The position numbers and the translations under genes were made by a program. A DNA stretch of 64,000 bases from Subtercola boreus. GTDB taxonomy: Bacteria > Actinomycetota > Actinomycetes > Actinomycetales > Microbacteriaceae. Of the stretch, positions 1 to 8,509 are shown piece by piece (position 1 is the first letter of the stretch; the number at the start of each line of letters is the position of its first letter). The stretch lies in NCBI RefSeq assembly GCF_006716115.1, contig NZ_VFOO01000001.1, forward strand, positions 2,728,001 to 2,792,000, in the 5' to 3' direction. Below the pieces are notes generated by a model, which was given only the letters and a program-made list of their open reading frames with translations, made no database searches and had not been told where the DNA came from.

Positions 1-52
1 AGCCCTCCCCGCACCGAGAGAAGTGTCGACGGAACCTCGGCAGCGAGCCCGC

Positions 53-1018
53 TCATGCGTTCGCTCCCGCCTCGGCGAGTGCTGGATGCTCGCTGCGGAA
101 CACGGCAGCCGCCCCCGCGAGCGCGGCATCTCCACCCAACTCTGCGGGCACGATGGGGCAGGCCCGAAGCACCGGGATGACCTCGGTCTCGACTCCGCGC
201 GACACCGCCGACCACCACCGGTCACCGCCGTCACTCAACCCTCCGCCGACCACGACGACATCGGGGTCGAGGGCGTTGATGAGGCCGCCGAGCGTGCGGC
301 CGAGCGCCACGCCGGCGGAGTCGATCACCGTGGCGGCGAGGGGATCGCCGTCGTCGGCGAGTGCGAAGACGGCCTCCGCGTGCGCAACTGGCTCCCCCGC
401 GGCGGGCAGCGCGCGGGCCCGGTACAACGAGGCGATCGCCGGCCCCGAGGCCACGGCCTCGAGATGTCCGCTCCGCCCGCAGGTGCACGGCAGGCCCGAG
501 GCCTCAGCGGAGGGCATGTGCCCGAGGTGTCCGGATGCACCGTGGGCGCCGGTCTGCACCGTTCCGTCGATGACGAGGGCGCCTCCGATCCCGGTGCCGG
601 CGGCGACCATCAACACCGTTCGCACGCCCCGGCCTGCGCCGAAACGGGACTCACCCACGGCATGGGCGTGTACATCGTTGACGACGGAGACGGGCATCCG
701 GAGCCGTGTCGAAAGGACGCGTGCCAGCGGCGTACCGGCCCAGCCGGGCAGGGAGGAGGTCGCCGAGACGACACGGCCGACACCCGGTTCGATGACCCCG
801 GCCGAGCCCACACCGCACCCCAGCACGGGCGAGGCACCCGACTGCGAGAGCACGTCGATGGCGAGCCTGATCGCGGTTTCGACCACGGCTTCGGGTCCGA
901 GATCGGCGGGTGTGCGGGCGGATGCCCGGGCCCAGACCCGGCCGTCCGGGTCGACAAGGCCGGCGGCCGTCTTGGTGCCGCCGATGTCGATACCGAGAAC
1001 CAGGTCGCCGGCACTCAT
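53..1018 (-). CDS. nanK: ROK-family sugar kinase, probable N-acetylmannosamine kinase
   Basis: This 321-residue protein starts with the phosphate-binding motif GIDIGGTKT and carries the ROK signature CTCGRSGHLE near residue 180 with an upstream GHLGH, the usual zinc-binding arrangement of the family. ROK kinases phosphorylate hexoses or N-acetylhexosamines with ATP in the cytoplasm. Its start overlaps the stop of the NanA-like aldolase by 4 bp, so the two are co-translated. In a sialic-acid operon the expected substrate is N-acetylmannosamine released by NanA. The substrate is inferred from context; glucose or GlcNAc kinase activity cannot be excluded. No ManNAc-6-P epimerase (nanE) or nagA is visible here, and they may lie beyond the left edge. 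Confidence 0.8.
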   Translation of the reverse strand: MSAGDLVLGIDIGGTKTAAGLVDPDGRVWARASARTPADLGPEAVVETAIRLAIDVLSQSGASPVLGCGVGSAGVIEPGVGRVVSATSSLPGWAGTPLARVLSTRLRMPVSVVNDVHAHAVGESRFGAGRGVRTVLMVAAGTGIGGALVIDGTVQTGAHGASGHLGHMPSAEASGLPCTCGRSGHLEAVASGPAIASLYRARALPAAGEPVAHAEAVFALADDGDPLAATVIDSAGVALGRTLGGLINALDPDVVVVGGGLSDGGDRWWSAVSRGVETEVIPVLRACPIVPAELGGDAALAGAAAVFRSEHPALAEAGANA

Positions 1019-1941
1019 CGAACGAGCAGTCCCGCGCGGTCGACGATCGCGTTGATGAGGTCGGTGGTGTCGTTGTCGAGCGGCGGCACCGGCGGCGACA
1101 TGCGGTTGGTGGCGATGACGCCCAGTCGGACGAGGGCCGTCTTGAATGCGCCGAGGCCGGCAGCCTCACCACTCACACCCTGCGCCTGGAAGACGATCTC
1201 GAAGAGCGCGCAGAGGTCTTCCTGCAGGTCCCGTGCACGGTCCCACTCCGCATTCTGCGAAGCGTTGTACATCTCGACGTAGCGGCGCGGGTCGACGTTT
1301 CCCAGACCGGGAACGATGCCGTCGGCGCCCCAGAGCAGCGCACCGTCGGCCACCACCTCATGCCCGGTGAAGAGCACAAGCGGGCTGCCGGCCGCCCGGT
1401 TGGCCAGAACGAGGCGACGGAACGCGACGTCGTCGCCGCTGGAGTCCTTCACTCCCGCGATGACACCCTCGCTGCCGAGCCGCACGAGCATCTCGACCGA
1501 GAGCTTGTTGTACACCCGCACCGGCACGTCGTAGGCGAACACCGGCAGCGTGGTGGCAGCGGCGAGCAGGCGGAAGTGGGCTTCGATCTCGGCAGCGCTC
1601 GGCCGGGCGTAGAAGGGAGCGGTCGCGACGATGGCGTCGGCACCGGCCGCTTCGACGAGCTGCAGCTGGTCGATCATCCGCGCCGGCGTCATCTCGTTGA
1701 GCCCGACGACGATCGGTACGCGCCCGGCCGTGACACGAACGGCCTCCTCGATGACCGTGCGCCGCTCGGCGTCGGTCAGAAAGGCGACCTCGCCCGACGA
1801 ACCGAGCACGAAGAGGCCGTGAACCCCACCGGCGATCAGGTACTCGATGAGGGTGCCGAACGAGTGCAGGTCGAGGGCGCCGTCGGCCGTGCGGGGGGTG
1901 ACGACGGGCGGGATGACGCCGTGGAAGCGGGGGGTGGTCAT
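1015..1941 (-). CDS. nanA: DHDPS/NAL-family aldolase, probable N-acetylneuraminate lyase
   Basis: The protein has 308 residues and belongs to the class I aldolases of the DapA/NanA family. It shows GSSGE near residue 48, a tyrosine in FAYDVPVR near residue 140 and the Schiff-base lysine in GVKDSSGD near residue 166. Such enzymes cleave or form 2-keto acids; N-acetylneuraminate lyase splits sialic acid into ManNAc and pyruvate. A clear ribosome binding site (aaggag) precedes the ATG. It is followed by a kinase with 4-bp overlap and preceded by the importer genes across an 81-bp gap. GSSGE instead of the textbook GSTGE leaves room for another 2-keto-3-deoxy acid substrate, but sialidase, NagB and kinase neighbours favour NanA. 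Confidence 0.75.
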   Translation of the reverse strand: MTTPRFHGVIPPVVTPRTADGALDLHSFGTLIEYLIAGGVHGLFVLGSSGEVAFLTDAERRTVIEEAVRVTAGRVPIVVGLNEMTPARMIDQLQLVEAAGADAIVATAPFYARPSAAEIEAHFRLLAAATTLPVFAYDVPVRVYNKLSVEMLVRLGSEGVIAGVKDSSGDDVAFRRLVLANRAAGSPLVLFTGHEVVADGALLWGADGIVPGLGNVDPRRYVEMYNASQNAEWDRARDLQEDLCALFEIVFQAQGVSGEAAGLGAFKTALVRLGVIATNRMSPPVPPLDNDTTDLINAIVDRAGLLVR

Positions 1942-2022
1942 GGTGGTTCTCCTTGCGTTGGTGACGAGAGGTGTGGAAAGTCGGCGGCAGGGCTCCGAGG
2001 TGTGGTGGGCCCGCCTGTCGGG

Positions 2023-2832
2023 TCAGTGCGTCAGCAGCCCGGGAGCGGCGCCGAGCAACGTACGGGTGTAGGGATCGGCCGGATGCTCGAACACCTGCCG
2101 CGCCGTACCGTCTTCGACCACCCGCCCGAAGTACATGACGAGAATGCGGTCGGAGACGTAGCGCACGGTCTGGATGTCGTGCGAGATGAAGACCATGCCG
2201 AGCCCGAGTTGCACCTTGAGGTCGGTGAGCAGGTTCAGGATCTGCGCCCGCACCGACACGTCGAGCGCCGACGTCGGTTCATCGGCCACGATCACGTCGG
2301 GTTCCAGGGCCAGCGAGCGGGCGATCGCGACGCGCTGGCGCTGGCCGCCCGAGATCTGCGAGGGGAGCACTTCGGCGGCCGATGGCGGCAGTCCGACGAG
2401 GGCGAGCAACTCGGCCACGCGGCTCTCCCGGGCAGCCTTCGAGCCGATGCCGTGCACGTTCAGTGGATCGATCAGCACGTCGTGCACGCTCATGCGGGGG
2501 TTGAGCGCGGTGGCAGGATCCTGGAAGATCACCGACACGGCCTTGCCGTACGCCTTCGCCGTCGACGCCGACCGCCTGTCGATGTTCGTTCCGCGAAAGA
2601 AGACAGAGCCCGATGTCGGCTTCTGCAGCCCCACCATCACCCGCGCGAGCGTCGACTTGCCGCAACCCGACTCCCCGACGACGCCGATGGTCTCACCACG
2701 GTGAACGCTGAGGCTCACGTCGTTGACGGCGTGCACGCGGTCGGGCCGGAAGAGCCCACCGGTCCGCGCTTTGTGCACCACGTGGATGTTCTCGAGCCGC
2801 AGGATCTCGGTCGTGTTCGCTGTGCCGGTCAT
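2023..2832 (-). CDS. ABC importer ATPase (oligopeptide/sialic-acid type, DppF-like)
   Basis: This 269-residue ATPase has Walker A GESGCGKST, the signature SGGQRQR, Walker B VIVADEPTSALD and the switch histidine in FISHD. The C-terminal end (DPYTRTLL) is typical of the OppF/DppF branch of peptide/nickel ABC transporters. It should pair with the ATPase domain fused to the permease encoded just upstream to energise uptake at the membrane. Its ATG overlaps the stop of the fusion gene by 4 bp. Together with the permeases and lipoprotein it forms a complete importer transcribed towards nanA and nanK, so sialic acid or an anhydro derivative is the inferred cargo. Confidence 0.85.
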   Translation of the reverse strand: MTGTANTTEILRLENIHVVHKARTGGLFRPDRVHAVNDVSLSVHRGETIGVVGESGCGKSTLARVMVGLQKPTSGSVFFRGTNIDRRSASTAKAYGKAVSVIFQDPATALNPRMSVHDVLIDPLNVHGIGSKAARESRVAELLALVGLPPSAAEVLPSQISGGQRQRVAIARSLALEPDVIVADEPTSALDVSVRAQILNLLTDLKVQLGLGMVFISHDIQTVRYVSDRILVMYFGRVVEDGTARQVFEHPADPYTRTLLGAAPGLLTH

Positions 2833-4856
2833 CGCCGCACCTCCAGTTCATCGACGGGCAGGCCGATTCCGGCCGCCAGTTCGTCGCCGACCGGCAGGTC
2901 GACGGGGTTGAAACTCGCGAAGGAGTGCTCGGTGCCCGGGATGAACTGCAGCTCCGGTCGCTCCGCACGAACGGCAGACCCGCTGAGTGAACGCGAAGCG
3001 AACCGGTCGCCCGAAGCGAAATCGCGGGGAGAAGGCACCATGCCGGGGATCTGGTGCAGGCGCTCCGCCCCGTCTTCGATCGAGAGCACCGACCCGAGCA
3101 GCCCTCGGGTGTACTCGTGCTGGGGCCTGGTGAGCAGGCTCGTCGTCGGGGCCGATTCCACCACCTGCCCGGCGTACATCACGGTGATGCGGTGCGCGAG
3201 CTCTGCCACCAGGGCGAGGTCGTGACTGACGAACACCATTGCGAAGCCGAGCTTCTCGCGCAGGTCGTTCAGCAGGTCGATCACCTGCGCCTGCACCGTC
3301 ACGTCGAGTGCGGTGGTGGGCTCGTCGGCGACGATGAGCTTGGGGCTGCGGGTGAGCGCCAACGCGATGAGGACCCTCTGCCGCTGGCCACCGCTCAGTT
3401 CGTGCGGGTAGCTCTTGAGCGTGCGGGCAGGATCGAGCCCGACCAGGTCGAGCAGTTCCTCGGCGGTGCGGGTTCCGCCCCGCTTCAGCAGTTGGTTCAG
3501 CTGGCTGCGGATGAGCATCGACGGGTTCAGCGAGCTGAGAGCGTCCTGGTAGACCATCGACATGTCGTGGCCACGGAGCGCATTGCGCTGGCCGGGCGCC
3601 AGTTCGAGCAGGTTCCTGCCCTCGAAGAGGATCTCGCCGGTGACCTTCGCCGACGCAGGCAGCAGCCCCATGATCGCCAGGCTGGTGATGCTCTTGCCAC
3701 AGCCCGACTCGCCCACGAGCGCCATCGTCTCGTCGGGTCGCACGGAGAAGCTCACGTTGTCGACCACGGCGACGTCGCCGTGCCGCTCCGGGAACCGGAT
3801 GCTCAGATTCTTGACCTCGAGGAGCGGGTCCGCGCTTCCGCGGTAGACCAGACGGTCGGTACGGCCTCGTTCGGCCACCCGCAGCTGATCGAGGTGGCGC
3901 CGGAGCGTCTCGGGCTCATAGAGCGTCGCGGCGGTCGTGACGGTGGCCAGCTCGGCCTCCGACCCGTCGACCTCGGCGACAGCCGCCACGGCGGCAGCGT
4001 TCTTGCGCACGCTCGGCCGCACCATGGCGTCGGTGATTCCCTCGGCGAGGATGTTGAGGGCGAGCACCGTGAGCAGGATGAGGAGGCCGGGGAAGAAGGT
4101 GGCCCACCAGCCGCCGCTCAGCAGCAGGTTTCGCCCGTACGAGATGACATTGCCCCATGAGGGCGCCGGATCCTGCACGCCTGCACCGATGAACGACAGG
4201 CTCGCCTCGAACACGATGGCGTCGGCGACGAGGATGGTCGCGAAGACCATCACCGGCGCCGCACAGTTGCGGGCGACGTGCTTCAGCAGGATGTACCCGG
4301 TGCGCGCGCCCATCACCCGTTCGGCCGACACATAGTCTTCACCGAACTGGCTGAGCACGTTCGCCCTGACGATGCGCGAGAGCTGCGGAACATAGAGGAA
4401 CGCGAGCGTGCAGATCAGCACCGGCAGCGATTTGCCGAACACCGCCACGAAGACGACGGCGAGCGCGATGCCGGGGAACGACATCACGATGTCGAGCAGG
4501 CGCATGATCGTCTCGGCGACGGCCTTCCTGGCGGTCGCGGCGATCGAGCCGAGTACAGCGGCCACGACGAGTGCGATGACTGTCGCCCCGAGGCCGATGG
4601 CGAGCGAGTAGCGTGCCCCGTACACCAGGCGGGCATAGATGTCCCGGCCGGTGCGATCGGTGCCGAACCAGTGATCGGCCGAGGGCGGCTGTGCAGGGAT
4701 GCCGGACTCGAGCGGGTCGTGCAGCGCCACAAGCGGGGCGAAGACGGCGGCCAGCACGATGAGCACGAAGAAGACGAGAGCGATCTTCGACCCGATCGGC
4801 AGCGCTTTCAGGCGGAGCCCTGGTGTGCTCAGGCGTTCGGTGAGCGTACGGCGCAT
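2829..4856 (-). CDS. ABC importer fusion: DppC-like permease joined to DppD-like ATPase
   Basis: At 675 residues this is a natural fusion. Residues 1 to about 290 form a DppC-type permease with an N-terminal membrane segment, a WFGTDRTGRDIY motif and further hydrophobic helices. A linker of about 60 residues follows, then an ATPase from about residue 345 with Walker A GESGCGKS, signature LSGGQRQR and Walker B IVADEPTTALD. It is the second permease and one of two ATPases of the importer. It starts 2 bp after the DppB-like gene and overlaps the next ATPase gene by 4 bp. From memory, the Corynebacterium glutamicum sialic-acid importer SiaEFGI has a comparable permease-ATPase fusion, which supports the assignment by analogy. 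Confidence 0.85.
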   Translation of the reverse strand: MRRTLTERLSTPGLRLKALPIGSKIALVFFVLIVLAAVFAPLVALHDPLESGIPAQPPSADHWFGTDRTGRDIYARLVYGARYSLAIGLGATVIALVVAAVLGSIAATARKAVAETIMRLLDIVMSFPGIALAVVFVAVFGKSLPVLICTLAFLYVPQLSRIVRANVLSQFGEDYVSAERVMGARTGYILLKHVARNCAAPVMVFATILVADAIVFEASLSFIGAGVQDPAPSWGNVISYGRNLLLSGGWWATFFPGLLILLTVLALNILAEGITDAMVRPSVRKNAAAVAAVAEVDGSEAELATVTTAATLYEPETLRRHLDQLRVAERGRTDRLVYRGSADPLLEVKNLSIRFPERHGDVAVVDNVSFSVRPDETMALVGESGCGKSITSLAIMGLLPASAKVTGEILFEGRNLLELAPGQRNALRGHDMSMVYQDALSSLNPSMLIRSQLNQLLKRGGTRTAEELLDLVGLDPARTLKSYPHELSGGQRQRVLIALALTRSPKLIVADEPTTALDVTVQAQVIDLLNDLREKLGFAMVFVSHDLALVAELAHRITVMYAGQVVESAPTTSLLTRPQHEYTRGLLGSVLSIEDGAERLHQIPGMVPSPRDFASGDRFASRSLSGSAVRAERPELQFIPGTEHSFASFNPVDLPVGDELAAGIGLPVDELEVRR

Positions 4857-4858
4857 GA

Positions 4859-5812
4859 TCAGACCGTCCTGATTCGTGGGTTGATGAGCAGATAGAGCAT
4901 GTCGACGACGATGTTGACGATCACGAAGGTGAGAGCAATGATCAGCGTCACGCCCTGCACCAGGTTCGTGTCACCCGAGGTCACTCCGTTCAGAATGAGC
5001 TTGCCCATGCCCGGCAGGTCGAAGATGACCTCGATCACCACCGCGCCACCCAGCAGGTAACCCACCCGCAGTCCCAGAACCGTCACCGGCGTGATGAGGG
5101 CGTTGCGAAGCACGTTGCGGCCCACGACCACCCTCATCGGCAGGCCCGATCCGATGGCCGTCCGGACGTAGTCCCGGTCGAGTTCTTCGACCATCGACGT
5201 ACGGACGACCCTGGTGAGTGAGGCTGCCACCGGAATGCCGAGAGCGAGAGCGGGCAGCCAGAGCGACTGCAGCCAGCCGGTGAACGAGTCGCCCGGGTTG
5301 ACGTAGCCGCCGCTCGGAAACCACTGCAGGTCGAGGGCGAACGACTTGATGAGCAGGATGGCCAGCCAGAACGACGGCGTCGCGATGCCGGCGATCGACA
5401 CCACCCTGATCAGCTGGTCAGGCCACCGGTCGCGGTAGAGCGCAGCCAGCACACCCAGCACGAGCGACAGCACGACCGCGATCAGCAGCCCGAGGAACGT
5501 GAGCTGCAGGGTGAGCGGGAACGCGGTCGAGATGAGCGAGGTGACCGGCTGGGCGGGAGGCACCGTGTCGCCGAGGTTGCCCGTGAAGAGCCCGCCGAGA
5601 AAGCGGAAGTACTGCACGAAGAACGGATCGGTCAGCCCATGCGAAACGCGGTAGGCCTGCTTGGCTGCCTCCGTGGCGCTCTCACCGAGCGCATTGGTGG
5701 CGGCATCCGTCGGCGTGAACTGCATCACGAAGAAGACGAGCAGCGTGATGCCGAGCACCATGAACGGCAGCCAGACGAGCCGCCGCCCGGCCAGCCTCAG
5801 CAGCGCGATCAT
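4859..5812 (-). CDS. ABC importer permease, DppB-like
   Basis: This 317-residue integral membrane protein begins with the usual DppB helix (VFFVMQFTPTD), has about six hydrophobic segments and carries the EAA-loop region in VRTAIGSGLPMRVVVGRNVL near residue 215. Members pair with a DppC-type permease to form the translocation path. Its ATG overlaps the stop codon of the binding-protein gene by 4 bp, and the fusion permease-ATPase starts 2 bp downstream, so it sits in the middle of one operon. The expected six-residue substrate is not readable from sequence; sialic acid is inferred from the neighbouring catabolic genes. Confidence 0.87.
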   Translation of the reverse strand: MIALLRLAGRRLVWLPFMVLGITLLVFFVMQFTPTDAATNALGESATEAAKQAYRVSHGLTDPFFVQYFRFLGGLFTGNLGDTVPPAQPVTSLISTAFPLTLQLTFLGLLIAVVLSLVLGVLAALYRDRWPDQLIRVVSIAGIATPSFWLAILLIKSFALDLQWFPSGGYVNPGDSFTGWLQSLWLPALALGIPVAASLTRVVRTSMVEELDRDYVRTAIGSGLPMRVVVGRNVLRNALITPVTVLGLRVGYLLGGAVVIEVIFDLPGMGKLILNGVTSGDTNLVQGVTLIIALTFVIVNIVVDMLYLLINPRIRTV

Positions 5813-7419
5813 ACGGTCGAACCGACGTCGAGGAACGACAGCCCGGTGATCGACAGCGGTTTGAAACCGGGGACCTTTGCGGGGTCGTACGCCGTGGGCA
5901 GCTTGCGGTGGAAGAGAGGGTAGAGAGGAACGTTTTCAGAGATGATGTCGTAGATCTGGCCCCAGGTCGCCTTCTGGGCGGCGTCGTCGGTCGCTGACGC
6001 GGCCTCGTTGAGCAACGACGTCACCTCGGCGAACTCGGGTGTGCCCGCCCAGCGGTAGCGGCTGACCGGCCAGACCGAACCGGCGAACCACCAGCGCAGC
6101 AGAAGGTCGGCGTCGGGGCCGAACACCGACGGGTCACCGGGTGCGACCATGACCTGCAGCTCTCCGCCGTCGACCTTCTTGTACTGGCCGCCCGACTGGC
6201 CGATGTCGAGGGTCGTGGCGATGCCCACCGAGTCGAGGCTCTCCTTGATCAGCGGTGCGACGTCTTTCACCCAGGCCGTGTCGGTGGTCAGGAGCGTCAC
6301 GGCGAGGTTGGAGACGCCGGCGTCTGCGAGCAACTGCTTCGCCTTGGCCGGGTCATAGCTGTAGACCGTCTTCGCCTCTACATAGGCGGGGTGGTCTTTC
6401 GGCACGAAGCTCGTCGCAGCGGTCGCGTTGCCGAGCAGCGCGGTGTTGATCACCTTGTCCATGTCGATGGCATAGAAGAAGGCCTGGCGAACGCGCTTGT
6501 CGTCGAACGGGGCGACCTGGCAGTTGAACATCATGAAGAGCAGGCCGAACGACTGCACGGAGTCGACCGTCAACGTCTTGGCCAGCCCGTCTGCATCGAG
6601 ATAGGGCACGTCCTCGATGGCTTCGACCCGGCCCGACTGCGCCGCGGTGACCCGGGCTGACGCATCCGAGAGAAGATTCCAGGTCATGCCGGCGGCCAGT
6701 GCGGGCCGCGATCCGTTGTAGGCGTCGAAACGCTCGAACACGATCTTGTCGTCTTTCGTGGCCGAGACGTACTTGTACGGCCCCGAGCCCACGGGCAGGC
6801 TGTCGTAGGCAGCTTGATCGGCGGTCACCAGCGCCTTCGGAACGATCTTGACGACCGAGATGCGGGTCGGGAAGAGGCTGAAGGCGTATTTCAGCTTGAA
6901 CTGCACGGTCGAGGCGTCGACAGCGGTCACCGAATCGATGAACGGCAGGAAGCCGAGATAGAGGGAGTTGTTCGCCGGGTCGAGCACCCGGGTGAACGAG
7001 AAGACGACGTCGTCGATCGTCACCGGGCTGCCGTCATGGAACGTGGCGCCGCTCCGGAGTGTCGCCTTCCAGGTCGTGTCGTCGACCTGGGTCGGCAGTG
7101 ACGTGGCGAGAGCGGCGTAGGGCGTACGGGTGACGGGGTCGAGGTCGACGAGACCCTCGAGCACGTGCCAGTTGCCGGCCACGGTCAGCGCGGCCGAGGT
7201 GGTCATGGGGTCGAAGCCGGTCGAAAGAGGGTACGACATTCCGGCGGTGATGAGGCCGTCGGTCTTGACCGGGCCGGCCGACCCGCCGGCGGCACCGTTG
7301 GCCCCGGTTGTCGAGCCCGGGCCGGAACACGCCGCCAGTGCGGCGACGATGCCCATGGCGCCAACGGAGCCGATGAAGGCGCGGCGGCTGGTCTGCAGGT
7401 GGAGCACGTCTTTGAGCAT
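5809..7419 (-). CDS. Family 5 solute-binding lipoprotein with Tat-type signal
   Basis: The 536-residue protein is a peptide/nickel-class (SBP_bac_5) binding protein. The chosen ATG gives an N-terminus with TSRRAFIGS followed by a hydrophobic stretch and the lipobox LAAC, which looks like a twin-arginine lipoprotein signal. Motifs such as TFHDGSPVTIDDVVFSFTR near residue 125 are typical of the family. It would capture substrate outside the membrane and hand it to the permeases encoded directly downstream. A longer reading frame continues upstream to about 8496, but that part runs antisense through the GntR gene and is rejected. The gene is transcribed away from the GntR regulator, with an operator-like palindrome in the gap. 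Confidence 0.85.
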   Translation of the reverse strand: MLKDVLHLQTSRRAFIGSVGAMGIVAALAACSGPGSTTGANGAAGGSAGPVKTDGLITAGMSYPLSTGFDPMTTSAALTVAGNWHVLEGLVDLDPVTRTPYAALATSLPTQVDDTTWKATLRSGATFHDGSPVTIDDVVFSFTRVLDPANNSLYLGFLPFIDSVTAVDASTVQFKLKYAFSLFPTRISVVKIVPKALVTADQAAYDSLPVGSGPYKYVSATKDDKIVFERFDAYNGSRPALAAGMTWNLLSDASARVTAAQSGRVEAIEDVPYLDADGLAKTLTVDSVQSFGLLFMMFNCQVAPFDDKRVRQAFFYAIDMDKVINTALLGNATAATSFVPKDHPAYVEAKTVYSYDPAKAKQLLADAGVSNLAVTLLTTDTAWVKDVAPLIKESLDSVGIATTLDIGQSGGQYKKVDGGELQVMVAPGDPSVFGPDADLLLRWWFAGSVWPVSRYRWAGTPEFAEVTSLLNEAASATDDAAQKATWGQIYDIISENVPLYPLFHRKLPTAYDPAKVPGFKPLSITGLSFLDVGSTV

Positions 7420-7443
7420 GTTCTGCCTTTCGAGAGAATATCG

Positions 7444-7456
7444 GACATCAGATGTC
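7444..7456. promoter_or_regulatory. Palindromic operator in the transporter/GntR divergent promoter
   Basis: The sequence gacatcagatgtc is a perfect 6-1-6 palindrome between the binding-protein and GntR genes. Related copies occur at 8278-8290 and 14064-14076, each in front of a unit of the sialic-acid locus. FCD-type GntR regulators bind short palindromes of this kind, so control by the adjacent regulator is inferred. Confidence 0.7.
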
Positions 7457-7509
7457 CTAAGTCGATACACTGAAGCTAATACCTCACCGCACGAAAGGTC
7501 AAGCGCGAG

Positions 7510-8250
7510 ATGGAATTCCCTACAACTCCTGCAGTCGAAGCGTTCACCGTCGAACCCGGCCATCGTCGCAACACGGTCACCGACCAGATCAAGAACTACA
7601 TCCTGAAGAACGATCTGCGACCCGGCGACCTGATGCCCACCGAGACGGAGATCTGCGCAACGCTCGGCGTGAGCCGGTCGAGCGTTCGCGAGGCCATCCG
7701 CACCCTGCAGGCCCTTGACATCGTCGAGGTGCGCCACGGGTACGGCACCTATGTCGGCAACCTGTCGCTTGCGCCCCTCGTCGAAGGACTCGTCTTTCGC
7801 GGTGTCCTCAGCCCCGAGAACAACTTCGCCGCGCTCCGCGAGGTGGTCGAGGTCCGCGAGGCGCTCGATCTGGCGATGGCGCCGGCGATCGTTGCGGCGC
7901 TGAACGGATCGGCCGACTCCGTCCTCAAGGAACTGGTGGCCGTGATGGTCACGAAGTCCACGGCTGGCGAATCCTTCCCCGACGAGGACCTGGCGTTCCA
8001 CTCCCGACTGCTGAGCTATCTCGACAACGCTCTCGTGGGTCAGCTCGTTGCGGCGTTCTGGGAGGTCAACACGGTCGTCTACCCCCTGCTCGGCCTCCCG
8101 CCTGCGGCAGACATGGACGAGACGGCGAAGGCCCACGGCGCCATGCTCGATGCCGCCCAGACCGGAGACCTCGAGGCCTACAAGAAGGCCGTCATCGACC
8201 ACTACCAGCCCCTTCGTCGTGCTCTCGAGAAGGCGACCACGGTGCACTGA
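7510..8250 (+). CDS. nanR: GntR-family (FadR/FCD) transcriptional regulator of the sialic-acid locus
   Basis: This 246-residue regulator has an N-terminal winged helix (TETEICATLGVSRSSVREAIR, residues about 40-60, shown here in part) and a C-terminal all-helical FCD ligand domain with the metal-ligand type segment AFHSRLL near residue 160. FCD regulators respond to small carboxylated metabolites. It is transcribed divergently from the importer operon, and a palindrome of the right size lies in the gap and recurs before the sialidase and before the TatA/oxidoreductase operon. It therefore most likely represses the locus until sialic acid or ManNAc-6-P is present. The symbol nanR is assigned by context, not by close homology. 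Confidence 0.8.
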   Translation: MEFPTTPAVEAFTVEPGHRRNTVTDQIKNYILKNDLRPGDLMPTETEICATLGVSRSSVREAIRTLQALDIVEVRHGYGTYVGNLSLAPLVEGLVFRGVLSPENNFAALREVVEVREALDLAMAPAIVAALNGSADSVLKELVAVMVTKSTAGESFPDEDLAFHSRLLSYLDNALVGQLVAAFWEVNTVVYPLLGLPPAADMDETAKAHGAMLDAAQTGDLEAYKKAVIDHYQPLRRALEKATTVH

Positions 8251-8277
8251 GGTCACCTGAAGGCGGCTCGGGCACTG

Positions 8278-8290
8278 GACATAGGATGTC
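8278..8290. promoter_or_regulatory. Operator-like palindrome upstream of the tatA/oxidoreductase operon
   Basis: The sequence gacataggatgtc matches the 7444 and 14064 sites, with one altered pair next to the centre, and a second half-site (gatgt) follows. It lies about 45 bp before the TatA-like start, a position suited to repression by the nearby GntR protein. Confidence 0.55.
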
Positions 8291-8335
8291 TGATGTGGTT
8301 GGGTGGGCGGACCTTCAGTAGAAACGAGATCCCTC

Positions 8336-8509
8336 ATGCTCGCAAATCTCAACGGCTGGCACGCCGTCGTCGTCATCGCCGTTCTCCTCCTGCTCTTCGG
8401 AGCAACGAAGCTGCCGGCGCTCGCCCGCAGCCTCGGGCAGTCGGCTCGAATCCTCAAAGACGAGGTCAAGCCAGAGCTCCGCACCCCCGCCTCCACCGAT
8501 GACGTTTAG
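8336..8509 (+). CDS. tatA: TatA/E-family twin-arginine translocase subunit paralogue
   Basis: The 57-residue protein has the TatA plan: a short N-terminal helix ([19 protein letters not shown]), the conserved FG hinge and LP, then an amphipathic helix ([17 protein letters not shown]) and a short polar tail. TatA forms the pore that exports folded proteins carrying a twin-arginine signal. It begins an operon with two Gfo/Idh oxidoreductases and overlaps the first by 11 bp. A tatA copy inside a sugar locus is unusual, and the binding lipoprotein of this locus has a twin-arginine signal, so a dedicated role in its export is a reasonable inference. Confidence 0.8.
   Translation: MLANLNGWHAVVVIAVLLLLFGATKLPALARSLGQSARILKDEVKPELRTPASTDDV

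Noticed and set aside
910-3225. 771-residue open frame on the plus strand
   Set aside because: It is antisense to the NanA, ATPase and fusion genes, with no recognisable motif; high GC produces such frames.
7420-8496. N-terminal extension of about 359 residues on the binding-protein frame
   Set aside because: It runs antisense through the whole GntR gene, is Arg/Gly-rich nonsense, and the internal ATG is followed by a clear Tat/lipoprotein signal.
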